In this document: positions 8,951 through 17,542 of the stretch, one piece after another
How positions within the stretch are numbered: position 1 is the stretch's first letter
Layout: the number at the start of each line of letters is the position of its first letter
Assembly: GCA_947476405.1 (NCBI GenBank)
Contig: CANJQG010000014.1
Coordinates: 1-41,184, forward strand
Length of the DNA stretch: 41,184 bases
Origin: Thiotrichales bacterium
Lineage (GTDB): Bacteria; Pseudomonadota; Gammaproteobacteria; Francisellales; CACEW01
Direction of reading: 5' to 3'
Program-made: the position numbers and the translations under genes
Notes under the pieces: generated by a model
Databases searched by the model: none
What the model was told of the DNA's origin: nothing
Seen by the model: the letters and a program-made list of their open reading frames with translations, nothing else

Positions 8951-9657
8951 TGCTTTTTCCTCAATAAAGTCAGCAAGTCCTGGTAGGTAGAGAGAGCTGC
9001 TCTCGACTGTAATACCGGATACGAGTGCAATTGGATAGGATCTCCAGACATTACTTTTATTTCATCCGCCAGACGCAATGCTTCGAGGGGATCATGCGTG
9101 ACCATCAGCACGGTTTTATGCGCACCTCGCAATAATTGTGACGATAAATCTTGCATTTCTAAACGGGTGATCGCATCCAATGCTGAAAAAGGCTCATCCA
9201 TTAAAACCAGCGGTGCATCTTGCAATAAAGTACGTACCAATGCCACACGTTGACGCATCCCACCCGATAGCTGATCTGGATAAGCAGAAAGCACTCCGCC
9301 CAATCCCACTTCAATCAACAAGGCTTTTGCCGATGCAATGGGACTTTGAATCCCCTGTAATTGAAAAGACAAAAGGACATTTTCCAGGGTTGTCCGCCAA
9401 GGCAAAAGCCCATCTTGTTGGGCCATGTAAGCGACATTAAATACAGGGGAGCCCTTCCATAATACCTGCCCTGTAACGCGCGTTTTTGCTTGGGGGCGCT
9501 TTTGATGTAAGCCGGCAATCAAGCGCAAAAGACTGGTTTTACCCACCCCACTTGCACCTAAAAGCGCTAAGCATTGGCCAGACTCTAGCCTAAAACTGAG
9601 ATTTTGAAAAACCAACGCCTCTGAATAATAGAGTGTCGCTGCTTTGACTTCTAACAT
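8947..9657 (-). CDS. ABC transporter ATP-binding protein
   Basis: This 236-residue nucleotide-binding subunit has Walker A GASGVGKTSLL (about residues 33-43), the Q loop in AYMAQQDGLLPW, signature LSGGMRQRVALVRTLL, Walker B LVLMDEPFSALD and the switch histidine in VTHDPLEALRLAD. The Q-loop wording DGLLPWRTTLENV is characteristic of the SsuB/TauB/ThiZ importer group. It energises the adjacent permease, whose start it overlaps, and follows the MarC-like gene by 3 bp, so marC-like, ATPase and permease form one tight group. Confidence 0.92.
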   Translation of the reverse strand: MLEVKAATLYYSEALVFQNLSFRLESGQCLALLGASGVGKTSLLRLIAGLHQKRPQAKTRVTGQVLWKGSPVFNVAYMAQQDGLLPWRTTLENVLLSFQLQGIQSPIASAKALLIEVGLGGVLSAYPDQLSGGMRQRVALVRTLLQDAPLVLMDEPFSALDAITRLEMQDLSSQLLRGAHKTVLMVTHDPLEALRLADEIKVMSGDPIQLHSYPVLQSRAALSTYQDLLTLLRKKQ

Positions 9658-9660
9658 GGT

Positions 9661-10332
9661 TTAACTTAACGCATGGGGCGCCAACTCTTGCAAGCCATGC
9701 CATAAAATGGTTAAGCCTATGCAAAAAATAATAAAAGCTGAAAGCTTGATAATCACATTTGTCCCACTTTCACCCAATTTACGTGTAATTTTATCTGCAT
9801 AAGCATAACAAAAATAAACAGTCACCACGGCGAACAACAAACCCACCATTGCACCCATTTTCCCAATCACGGTGAGTGGCCAAGATGCGACATTTTCATG
9901 CGCACCAATGGTCAAAGAAACGGCCATAGAACCCGGGCCCGCTGTCAAAGGCATCGTCAGCGGAAAAAAGGCACGCTTATCGGCCTCTGCATCGGTTCGG
10001 ATTGCTTTTTCATGCTCCTCTGGCGTCTCGGAAGACTGAGACATCATTTTCCAACCAATACTCCCCAAAACCAAGCCACCGGCGACTTGAACAACCGGAA
10101 TTCCAACACCGAAAAAGCGCAAGACCCACTCCCCCACCCAAAGGACAACCGCTAACAAAATAAACGAGTTAATCGCAATTTTGAGGGCCAAACGCCGTCT
10201 AGAAACAGGGGATAAAGCATGCGTCATCCCGAGATAAACAAAAGCACTTCCCAAAGGATTCAAGGGAGGAAAAAAAGCAGCATAGGAAAGGGGAATAACA
10301 CTGATAAAATCAGAAAGACTAGGAAGATTCAT
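9661..10332 (-). CDS. MarC family integral membrane protein
   Basis: The 223-residue protein (from the ATG at 10332) has about six hydrophobic segments. MarC hallmarks are visible: an N-terminal IPLSYAAFFPPLNPLGSAFVYLGMT, the middle VQVAGGLVLGSIGWKMM, and PLTMPLTAGPGSMAVSLTIGA. The MarC/UPF0056 family was named from the mar locus, but its transport role is unproven. A longer reading frame begins at 10431, but its first 33 residues do not look like MarC and would overlap the divergent HMG-CoA reductase start; the ATG at 10332 follows an AATCGAG-like ribosome site. The gene runs straight into the ABC ATPase. Confidence 0.88.
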   Translation of the reverse strand: MNLPSLSDFISVIPLSYAAFFPPLNPLGSAFVYLGMTHALSPVSRRRLALKIAINSFILLAVVLWVGEWVLRFFGVGIPVVQVAGGLVLGSIGWKMMSQSSETPEEHEKAIRTDAEADKRAFFPLTMPLTAGPGSMAVSLTIGAHENVASWPLTVIGKMGAMVGLLFAVVTVYFCYAYADKITRKLGESGTNVIIKLSAFIIFCIGLTILWHGLQELAPHALS

Positions 10333-10407
10333 TGATCTCGATTTCTTTTTGGATGAACTTAAGATAACATGATACAATATTGACCATAATCCTGCAAGAG
10401 AAACTTG

Positions 10408-11433
10408 ATGTTCACCCCGATTCCAACGCAATTCATCGGCCCCCTTTTTATCAAGGCAGAAACCTGGCAGTCTGAAGACTTAAAAGTACCATTGGCGACC
10501 TACGAAACCACCCTCTGGCCCTCTACTCAGCGTGGCGCCAAAATGAGCCGATTGTGTCAGGGGATCCAAGTCACCACTTTAAAAAACTGCATGACTCGCT
10601 CGCTTTACTTCAGCACCACTTCTGCACGCCAAGCCCACCTTATTGCCGAACAGATCAACTTAGAATCCTTACAAAAGGTGGTCTCCAGCACCAGTCAATT
10701 TGCCAAACTCCAGGCTATCCATAGGGAAATTGTAGGCACACAACTCTATTTACGCTTTAGCTTTTTCACAGGGGATGCATCAGGCCATAATATGACAACG
10801 AAAGCGGCTGACGCCATCATTTCTGATCTATTACAACGCTTTCCAGAACTGCAATATGGCTCCATTTCTGCCAATTTATGTGTGGACAAAAAAGTCTCAA
10901 GCATCAATGGCATTCTCGGCCGAGGGAAACATGTCATTGCAGAGATCACGCTCCCACGCGCCCTTTGCGTAAAACACCTCCGAACCACCCCCGAACAAAT
11001 TCAGACCCTCAACATCCATAAAAATTTGATGGGCGGCATTTTATCAGGCGGCGTTCGTTCTGCAAACGCGCATTATGCTAACTTATTGCTGGCCAGCTAT
11101 TTGGCAACGGGGCAAGATGCTGCGAATATTGTCGAAGGCTCACAAGGCATCACCACGGCTCAAGTGACCACCGATGGCGACCTTTATTTTTCAGTTAACT
11201 TGCCTAACCTCATCGTCGGCACAGTGGGCAATGGAAAACACCACCCTGATATTGCACTCCATCTCAAAAATATGGGTTGTGAGCCTGACCCTGCGCATCC
11301 CGGAAAAAGCAGTGAACGCCTTGCTGAAATCATTGCCGCAACAGTTTTATGTGGAGAATTATCCCTCATGGCAGCCCAAACCAATCAAGGGGAATTAACG
11401 AAAAGCCACATGATTTTTGAACGAAAAAAATAG
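10408..11433 (+). CDS. Hydroxymethylglutaryl-CoA reductase, class I type
   Basis: HMG-CoA reductase makes mevalonate from HMG-CoA with NADPH, the committed step of the mevalonate route to isoprenoids. The 341-residue protein lacks a membrane anchor. Active-site motifs align with the eukaryote/archaeal class I enzyme: VPLATYE (catalytic Glu 33), FTGDASGHNM (about 120-129, matching DAMGMN), SANLCVDKKVSSIN (catalytic Lys about 161), NAHYANLLLASYLATGQDAAN (Asp 237), VGTVGNGK, and the C-terminal LTKSHMIFERKK with the catalytic His. ATG 10408 follows AAGAGA at 7 bp; TTG 10405 is a possible alternative. The N-terminus (TYETTLWPS) differs from the usual TTEGALVAS. Confidence 0.85.
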   Translation: MFTPIPTQFIGPLFIKAETWQSEDLKVPLATYETTLWPSTQRGAKMSRLCQGIQVTTLKNCMTRSLYFSTTSARQAHLIAEQINLESLQKVVSSTSQFAKLQAIHREIVGTQLYLRFSFFTGDASGHNMTTKAADAIISDLLQRFPELQYGSISANLCVDKKVSSINGILGRGKHVIAEITLPRALCVKHLRTTPEQIQTLNIHKNLMGGILSGGVRSANAHYANLLLASYLATGQDAANIVEGSQGITTAQVTTDGDLYFSVNLPNLIVGTVGNGKHHPDIALHLKNMGCEPDPAHPGKSSERLAEIIAATVLCGELSLMAAQTNQGELTKSHMIFERKK

Positions 11434-11497
11434 ACTAGCCAAACCTAATTAAATCCGCTAGAATAGGGCATTACTGACTCATCTAATTGCAAAAATT

Positions 11498-12601
11498 ATG
11501 AAAAAACGCTTTATTATTGTTGCCCTTATTTTGTTTATTGTTTTTGGCGGATTGGTCGCTTACCACTTTATTTCTCAATATCTGATTAAACAATATGTTG
11601 CGTCTTATGAAGCGCCTCCTGTAACGGTCAACACACTTCAACTCACCCCTGTCAAATGGTCACCTACTTACGATACAGTCGGCTCTGTTCAAGCGGTACA
11701 AGGCACTGATGTCAGCCCGATTGTCTCAGGAATGGTCACTAAAATCCTCTTCACTTCAGGACAAATTGTCAAAAAAAATCAAATTTTAGTGGTTCTGGAT
11801 ACCGATGTATTGACTGCTGAAGTCAATAATGCCCAGGCACTCAATGTTTATAATAAGCAAACCTATGAACGCTATAAGACGTTGTTTCATGAAGGCGTCA
11901 TTTCTGCCTCTGATTTAGACCAAGCGGCTTCTAATTATGGTCAATCCAATGCGGCTTTACAACAACAATTTGCGATGCTGGAACAAAAATACGTGCTTGC
12001 CCCTTTTGCAGGTCAGGTCGGGATTCGAGATATCAGTCTGGGACAATATTTGAATGCAGGCACCATGATTACGAATATTCAAAGCGTCAACCCCATGTAC
12101 ATTAACTTCCAAGTTCCTGAACAATTCTTGCCCGAACTCTACATTGGCCAGCCCATCAAAGTATCGATTGACAGCTATCATGGCGTTATTTTCAATGCAA
12201 AAATCACGGCTTTTGATGCCCAAGTTGCGAACAATACAAAGGCGATTACCGTTCAAGCTACAGCCCCCAACACCCACAAAAAAACAATGCTCCTCCCTGG
12301 AATGCAAGCAAATATCGAAATCCTTCTCCCTGTAACAGGCCAGGTCATTGCGATTCCTCAACAGGCAATCAATTACAGTTTATATGGCAATACTGTCTTC
12401 ACCGTTGTTCCGTCCAAAGATAAAAACGGAAAGGCTGATTTGGCTGCGAAAGAAATCGCAATCACCCCCGCAGATCAATCAGGAAATTTAGTGCGCATTG
12501 TCAGCGGCCTCAAAGCAGGCGATCAAATCGTTGTTGATGGACAAGTTAAATTACAAGATGGCAACTCGATCAAAGTTGTTGCAACCTCCACACAGTCATA
12601 G
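11498..12601 (+). CDS. RND efflux periplasmic adaptor (MFP)
   Basis: The 367-residue adaptor has an N-terminal membrane anchor (residues 4-26), then the lipoyl/barrel-sandwich half-motif VSGMVTKILFTSGQIVKKNQILVVLD, a coiled-coil hairpin (about 100-150, YNKQTYERYKTLFHEGVISASDLDQA), the second lipoyl half APFAGQVGIRDISLGQYLNAG, and beta-barrel and membrane-proximal domains (PGMQANIEILLP, then VRIVSGLKAGDQIVVDGQVKL). It bridges the inner-membrane pump encoded 10 bp downstream to an outer-membrane channel such as the TolC at 1269-2585. The lack of a lipobox means it is held by its N-terminal helix. Confidence 0.94.
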   Translation: MKKRFIIVALILFIVFGGLVAYHFISQYLIKQYVASYEAPPVTVNTLQLTPVKWSPTYDTVGSVQAVQGTDVSPIVSGMVTKILFTSGQIVKKNQILVVLDTDVLTAEVNNAQALNVYNKQTYERYKTLFHEGVISASDLDQAASNYGQSNAALQQQFAMLEQKYVLAPFAGQVGIRDISLGQYLNAGTMITNIQSVNPMYINFQVPEQFLPELYIGQPIKVSIDSYHGVIFNAKITAFDAQVANNTKAITVQATAPNTHKKTMLLPGMQANIEILLPVTGQVIAIPQQAINYSLYGNTVFTVVPSKDKNGKADLAAKEIAITPADQSGNLVRIVSGLKAGDQIVVDGQVKLQDGNSIKVVATSTQS

Positions 12602-12611
12602 GTCTTTAAAA

Positions 12612-15600
12612 ATGCAATCACGATTTACTGATATTTTTGTAAGACGCCCCGTTCTTGCGAGCGTGGTGAGCTTAATGCTTATTTTATTAGGATTGAGCTC
12701 TATTTTTATGCTCCCTCTGCAAGAATACCCGACGATGACCAATACGAATATCACCATTACCACGGCTTATCCCGGATCAAGTGCGCAAAATATTGAAGGG
12801 TTTATTACCATCCCTCTTGCAGCTTCCGTTGGCAGTGCAAGCGGAATTGACTATTTGACCGAACAAAGCTCCATGGGTTTAAGCACGATTACAGCCCACA
12901 TTATCTTGAATTACGACCCTAATACAGCGATGACCGACATCACTGGAAAAGTCAATGCAGTCCTCAATCAATTACCCAGAGCAGCACAATCTCCCACCAT
13001 TGTAAAATCCACAGGCAATACTTTTCCTGATTTAATTATGGGCTTTAATAGCACCACCCTTAATCCACAACAAATTTCAGCTTATATTTCAAACGTATTT
13101 ACTGCAAAAGTAGACGCCCTGGGTGGAATTTCAAGCGTTGCCGTCATGGGCCAGCAACAATACGCTATGAGAATTTGGCTAGATTCTTACAAAATGGCTA
13201 AATTAGGCATCACTGCAAATGAAGTCTTTGATGCCCTTCAAGCCAATAATGTTCAAGCCGCTGCAGGACAGTTAAAATCCAACTTCCTCTATGTTCAAAT
13301 TCAAGCCGATTCTGACCTCCATCTTGCAGATCAATTTAATGAGTTAGTCGTTGCCAATGAAAATGGGAATATTGTTCGTATCAAAGATATTGGCTATGCA
13401 CAGCTTGGGTCTCAAAATTATAATTCTTCGGTTTATTACAATGGAAATCCTGCTGTATTTGCAGGGATTTTTGTTGCAGATGGTGCAAACCCACTGACTG
13501 TGATTGATAAAATTATGACTGCGTTACCCGGGATTAAACTATCAGCCCCCCCTGGACTGGATATTGAACCTGTCTATAACAGCACAGATTATATTCAGGA
13601 ATCCATCGATGAAGTGATCAGCACTATTCTTGAGGCAACGCTCATTGTCGTTGCAGTTATCTTCTTATTTTTGGGTGCTTTCCGCTCTGTTTTAATCCCT
13701 GTTGTAACCATCCCCCTCACCTTGACCGGGGTGTGCTTTATTATGCTCGCTTTTGGATTCTCCTTGAATCTGCTCACACTCCTTGCCATGGTGCTGGCCA
13801 TCGGTCTAGTAGTGGATGACGCTATTGTCGTACTCGAAAATATTTATCGACATATTGAGGAAGGCGCAACGCCTTTTGATGCAGCTTTAGTCGGTGCAAG
13901 AGAAATCGCCAACCCCATCATTGTCATGACCACAACCCTAATTGCAGTTTATGCCCCAATTGGTTTTTTAGGTGGAATTACCGGGTCTCTATTTAAAGAA
14001 TTTGCCTTCACCCTTGCTGGAGCCGTATTTTTATCAGGAATCGTTGCCCTAACCCTTTCGCCAATGCTTTGCTCCAAAATCATCAATCATACGGTTTTAG
14101 AGTCCCCTTTTGTAAAAAAAATAGATCGTTTTTTTCTCAAAGTCCGCGAAGCCTATAAGCGTCGCTTAATCGCGGTATTAATGTATCGTCCCATTGTTTT
14201 AATGGTTGCAGCAGTCATTCTTTGTAGTTGTGCTTTTTTATTTATGGAAACGAAAGCCGAACTTGCCCCTTTTGAAGATCAAGGCTATATCATGATATTT
14301 GGCAATGCACCGACCGCAGCCAATCTTACTTATTTATCTCAATTCAGCAATCAAATTAATGGCATTATGGCGAAAAGCAATGGCATGCAGGATTCTTTCT
14401 TAGTCAATGGTTATCCATTGGATAATAATGTCCTTGCCGGCGTCATTTATAAACCGTGGAGTAAGCGCAATCAAACAACGATGCAACTTCTTCCTATTCT
14501 TCAAAAACAATTGGCTGCTGTCCCCGGAATTCAACTTTACTCAGCGCTGAATCCAGCACTTCCAGGCGTTCAAGGAACACCCATCCTCTTTGTTGTCACT
14601 TCAACCGACCCCCAATCAAAAATTTACGGCTATGTCAATACCTTGATTAACCAAGCGTACGCAAGTGGAATGTTCATGTTCATGAATACTGACGTTATGT
14701 TTGATCAACCCGAACTCGATATTCATATCGATCGCGATAAAGCGGCACTGCTCGGCGTCAATATGAATGATATTAGCAGTACATTAAGCGCTATGCTCAG
14801 CGACAACTATTCCAACTGGTTTAGTCTAGGCGGTTATTCCTATCAAGTGATTCCTCAGGTCTCTGATAATCTACGCCAAACCTCACAACAGCTGAATCAG
14901 TTTTATGTGAAAGGAACCAACAATCAAATGATGCCACTTTCTACATTTGTGACCTATCAAACCAGTGTACAACCCTCTTCATTAAACCAATTTAATCAAT
15001 TAAATGAAGTCACAATTCAAGGCATGCTGATGCCTGGCGTAACCATTGGGGAAGGCTTGAACTTTTTAAATAGTGCGGCCAGCAAACTTCTTCCACCAGA
15101 AATGAATGTAAATTATGCGGGACAATCTCGACAATTTATTCAGGAAGGCAGCAGCATGCTGTATGCGTTTGTACTTGCATTATTGATTATTTATCTCGTC
15201 TTAGCAGCGCAATTTGAAAGCTTCAGAGACCCACTCATTGTCTTAGTGAGCGTACCCATGTCTATTTGTGGCGCCCTGGTCCCGCTTTATTTGGGTGCAG
15301 CAACAATGAATATTTATACCGAAGTTGGCCTTATCACTCTGATTGGCTTAATCAGTAAACACGGCATTTTGATGGTTGAATTTGCAAATAAATTGCAGGA
15401 ACAAGGTCACGCTCGCATGGATGCAATTATTGAAGCGGCAACGATTCGCCTTCGCCCTATTTTAATGACAACTTTTGCCATGGTCTTTGGCGTTGTACCG
15501 TTGATTACAGCAACGGGTGCAGGTGCTGTCAGTCGTTTTGATATTGGCCTCGTCATTGCGTGCGGCATGACCATCGGAACCTGCTTTACGCTCTTTGTCG

Positions 15601-15659
15601 TCCCTACAATGTATTCATACATTGCCAGAACCCACCATAAAATTACCGGCGAAAACTAA
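12612..15659 (+). CDS. RND multidrug efflux permease (AcrB family)
   Basis: The 1015-residue inner-membrane pump uses the proton gradient to export drugs or other toxic molecules. It begins FTDIFVRRPVLASVVSLMLILLG, has the conserved YPGSSAQNIEG porter segment, the TM4 proton-relay aspartates in AIGLVVDDAIVVLEN, the GITGSLFKEFAFTLAGAV segment, and the second half with AFVLALLIIYLVLAAQFESFRDPL and RLRPILMTTFAM. A longer frame opens at 12498 inside the adaptor gene, but its 38 extra residues are unlike RND N-termini, so ATG 12612 is chosen. The adaptor, located 10 bp upstream, should be co-transcribed. Substrates cannot be predicted. Confidence 0.95.
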   Translation: MQSRFTDIFVRRPVLASVVSLMLILLGLSSIFMLPLQEYPTMTNTNITITTAYPGSSAQNIEGFITIPLAASVGSASGIDYLTEQSSMGLSTITAHIILNYDPNTAMTDITGKVNAVLNQLPRAAQSPTIVKSTGNTFPDLIMGFNSTTLNPQQISAYISNVFTAKVDALGGISSVAVMGQQQYAMRIWLDSYKMAKLGITANEVFDALQANNVQAAAGQLKSNFLYVQIQADSDLHLADQFNELVVANENGNIVRIKDIGYAQLGSQNYNSSVYYNGNPAVFAGIFVADGANPLTVIDKIMTALPGIKLSAPPGLDIEPVYNSTDYIQESIDEVISTILEATLIVVAVIFLFLGAFRSVLIPVVTIPLTLTGVCFIMLAFGFSLNLLTLLAMVLAIGLVVDDAIVVLENIYRHIEEGATPFDAALVGAREIANPIIVMTTTLIAVYAPIGFLGGITGSLFKEFAFTLAGAVFLSGIVALTLSPMLCSKIINHTVLESPFVKKIDRFFLKVREAYKRRLIAVLMYRPIVLMVAAVILCSCAFLFMETKAELAPFEDQGYIMIFGNAPTAANLTYLSQFSNQINGIMAKSNGMQDSFLVNGYPLDNNVLAGVIYKPWSKRNQTTMQLLPILQKQLAAVPGIQLYSALNPALPGVQGTPILFVVTSTDPQSKIYGYVNTLINQAYASGMFMFMNTDVMFDQPELDIHIDRDKAALLGVNMNDISSTLSAMLSDNYSNWFSLGGYSYQVIPQVSDNLRQTSQQLNQFYVKGTNNQMMPLSTFVTYQTSVQPSSLNQFNQLNEVTIQGMLMPGVTIGEGLNFLNSAASKLLPPEMNVNYAGQSRQFIQEGSSMLYAFVLALLIIYLVLAAQFESFRDPLIVLVSVPMSICGALVPLYLGAATMNIYTEVGLITLIGLISKHGILMVEFANKLQEQGHARMDAIIEAATIRLRPILMTTFAMVFGVVPLITATGAGAVSRFDIGLVIACGMTIGTCFTLFVVPTMYSYIARTHHKITGEN

Positions 15660-15660
15660 A

Positions 15661-17508
15661 TTGGCTTTAATTACAATCCGTGAACTCTCTCTCCATCAAG
15701 GCACAACGCTTCTTCTGGATCAAATTAACTTCAACATCGAACCCCGTGAGCGGATCGCATTAATTGGCCGGAATGGCATGGGAAAATCCACACTGATGAA
15801 ACTCATCAATCGGGAACTCCCTTATGACGGCGGCGAGCTAGTCTATCAAAACAATATCCACGTCAGTCGATTAGAACAAGAAGTTCCTCTCAATACACAA
15901 GGCAGTATTTTCACTGTGATTGCAGAAGGACTCGGACAAGGCGGAAAGGACTTAGCCGACTACCTCAGCATGAGTGCCCGCTTTGATCAACTCACGCCTC
16001 AAGAACAAACGTATTTACATGATTTACACGTTGACTGGAGTTTACAAGCGAAAGTTGAAAAAACATTATCAGAATTGAGCCTCAATGCCGAAGATGATTT
16101 TGCAGCCTTATCAGGTGGCATGAAGCGCCGAGTCCTACTGGGTCGTGCACTGGTTCAAGACCCAGATCTTTTGCTGCTTGATGAACCAACCAATCATTTA
16201 GATATTGAATCCATTTTATGGATGGAAAAATTTTTATTAAATTACCCTGCAGCGATTTTATTTATTACCCATGATCGTGCTTTATTGCAAAAATTAGCCA
16301 CGCGCATTATTGAACTAGATCGCGGCCAATTGACGAGTTTTCCCGGTGATTACCCAACTTACCTCACGCGAAAAAACGAAATGCTCGAGGTGGAAGCCAA
16401 GCATAATGCGCTTTTTGACAAAAAACTGGCCGCTGAAGAAGTATGGATTCGTCAGGGAATCAAAGCACGCCGCTGTCGCAATGAAGGTCGTGTTCGTGTC
16501 TTAGAAAAACTTCGCTCTGAACGTGCTGAACGGCGCAATGTGATGGGCAATGTCAATTTAAATGCATCTATGGCTGATCGTTCAGGCCAACTGGTTCTAG
16601 AAGCAAAACATTTGAACTACAGCGTGGATGGCGTCCCCCTGATCAAAGATTTTTCAACCTTGATTCAACGAGGTGATAAAATCGGTATCCTTGGCCCTAA
16701 TGGCTGTGGCAAAAGCACCTTACTCCGAATTTTACTTGGCCAACTTCAAGCTGACTCCGGAACTGTCCGCCTGGGTGAAAATTTAAAAATCGCTTATTTT
16801 GATCAACTGCGTGAAGAACTCAATCCCGCGCGATCGGTCGCCGATAACGTCATGGAAGGCTCCACCACCATCGAAATCAATGGTGAGAAAAAACATATTA
16901 TCAGCTATCTGCAAGATTTTCTCTTTGCTCCTGATCGCGCACGTGGCCCGGTTAAGGTGCTGTCTGGCGGGGAACGCAATCGTCTGCTTTTAGCAAAATT
17001 GTTTGCCAAACCCAGCAATATTTTGATCATGGATGAACCCACCAACGATCTAGACATCGAGACCCTCGATTTATTAGAAGAATTGCTGATCGACTATAAA
17101 GGGACGCTCTTGATTGTCAGTCATGATCGTGAATTCCTGAATCATGTTGCAATGAGCACGATTGCTTTTGAAGGAAATGGACAAATCTATGAATACATTG
17201 GTGGCTATGATGATTGGCTAAATCAGCGTCGCACCCCTATTACAAATAGCGAATCCCGTCCCGCGAAAGTAAGTCTCGAAAAAAAGCCAAAGGCTAAATC
17301 CACGCAAAAAGAGGAATATGAACTTAAGGCGATTGAAGCACAGATTGCAACAATAGAAGCAGAGCAGGCAAGTCTAAATCAATTAATTGCAGCCCCTGAT
17401 TTCTACATGCGCCCGCTTCCCGAACAGCAGGCCATTTTTGCTCAGCTCCAATCAGCAGAAAAAGCACTCAAAGACACCTTACTTCGCTGGGAAAAGTTAA
17501 TCGATTAA
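15661..17508 (+). CDS. ABC-F ATPase, Uup-like
   Basis: This 615-residue soluble protein has two ABC domains: Walker A GRNGMGKSTLMK and GPNGCGKSTLLR, signatures LSGGMKRRVLLGRAL and LSGGERNRLLLAKLF, Walker B LLLLDEPTNHLDIES and ILIMDEPTNDLDIET, with the charged ABC-F linker between and a C-terminal coiled coil rich in Glu/Lys/Gln (about 550-615). ABC-F proteins act on the ribosome; Uup is linked to DNA transposon excision and ribosome function. The start is TTG 15661, one base after the RND stop; a longer frame from 15595 would lie inside the pump gene. Its stop sits in a hairpin shared with sbcB. Confidence 0.92.
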   Translation: MALITIRELSLHQGTTLLLDQINFNIEPRERIALIGRNGMGKSTLMKLINRELPYDGGELVYQNNIHVSRLEQEVPLNTQGSIFTVIAEGLGQGGKDLADYLSMSARFDQLTPQEQTYLHDLHVDWSLQAKVEKTLSELSLNAEDDFAALSGGMKRRVLLGRALVQDPDLLLLDEPTNHLDIESILWMEKFLLNYPAAILFITHDRALLQKLATRIIELDRGQLTSFPGDYPTYLTRKNEMLEVEAKHNALFDKKLAAEEVWIRQGIKARRCRNEGRVRVLEKLRSERAERRNVMGNVNLNASMADRSGQLVLEAKHLNYSVDGVPLIKDFSTLIQRGDKIGILGPNGCGKSTLLRILLGQLQADSGTVRLGENLKIAYFDQLREELNPARSVADNVMEGSTTIEINGEKKHIISYLQDFLFAPDRARGPVKVLSGGERNRLLLAKLFAKPSNILIMDEPTNDLDIETLDLLEELLIDYKGTLLIVSHDREFLNHVAMSTIAFEGNGQIYEYIGGYDDWLNQRRTPITNSESRPAKVSLEKKPKAKSTQKEEYELKAIEAQIATIEAEQASLNQLIAAPDFYMRPLPEQQAIFAQLQSAEKALKDTLLRWEKLID

Positions 17509-17542
17509 GCCGCCTTTTTACGGCATTAAAAAATCGATTAAC
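17496..17542. terminator. Hairpin between convergent uup-like and sbcB genes
   Basis: GTTAATCGATT at 17496-17506 and AATCGATTAAC at 17532-17542 form a perfect 11-bp inverted repeat, with an inner GCCG (17509-17512)/CGGC (17521-17524) pair. It covers both stop codons of the convergent genes, so both C-termini are encoded within the arms. A T run lies in the loop (CCTTTTTA) and an A run beside the right arm. It probably acts as a bidirectional transcription end, though it is not a classical hairpin followed by a U tract. Confidence 0.55.

Noticed and set aside
12498..12611. Longer N-terminus for the RND pump
   Set aside because: The added 38 residues are antisense-like shadow of the adaptor gene and not part of RND proteins.
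15595..15660. Longer N-terminus for the ABC-F protein
   Set aside because: It lies inside the pump gene; the TTG at 15661 gives the family's normal first strand (ALITIRELSL).
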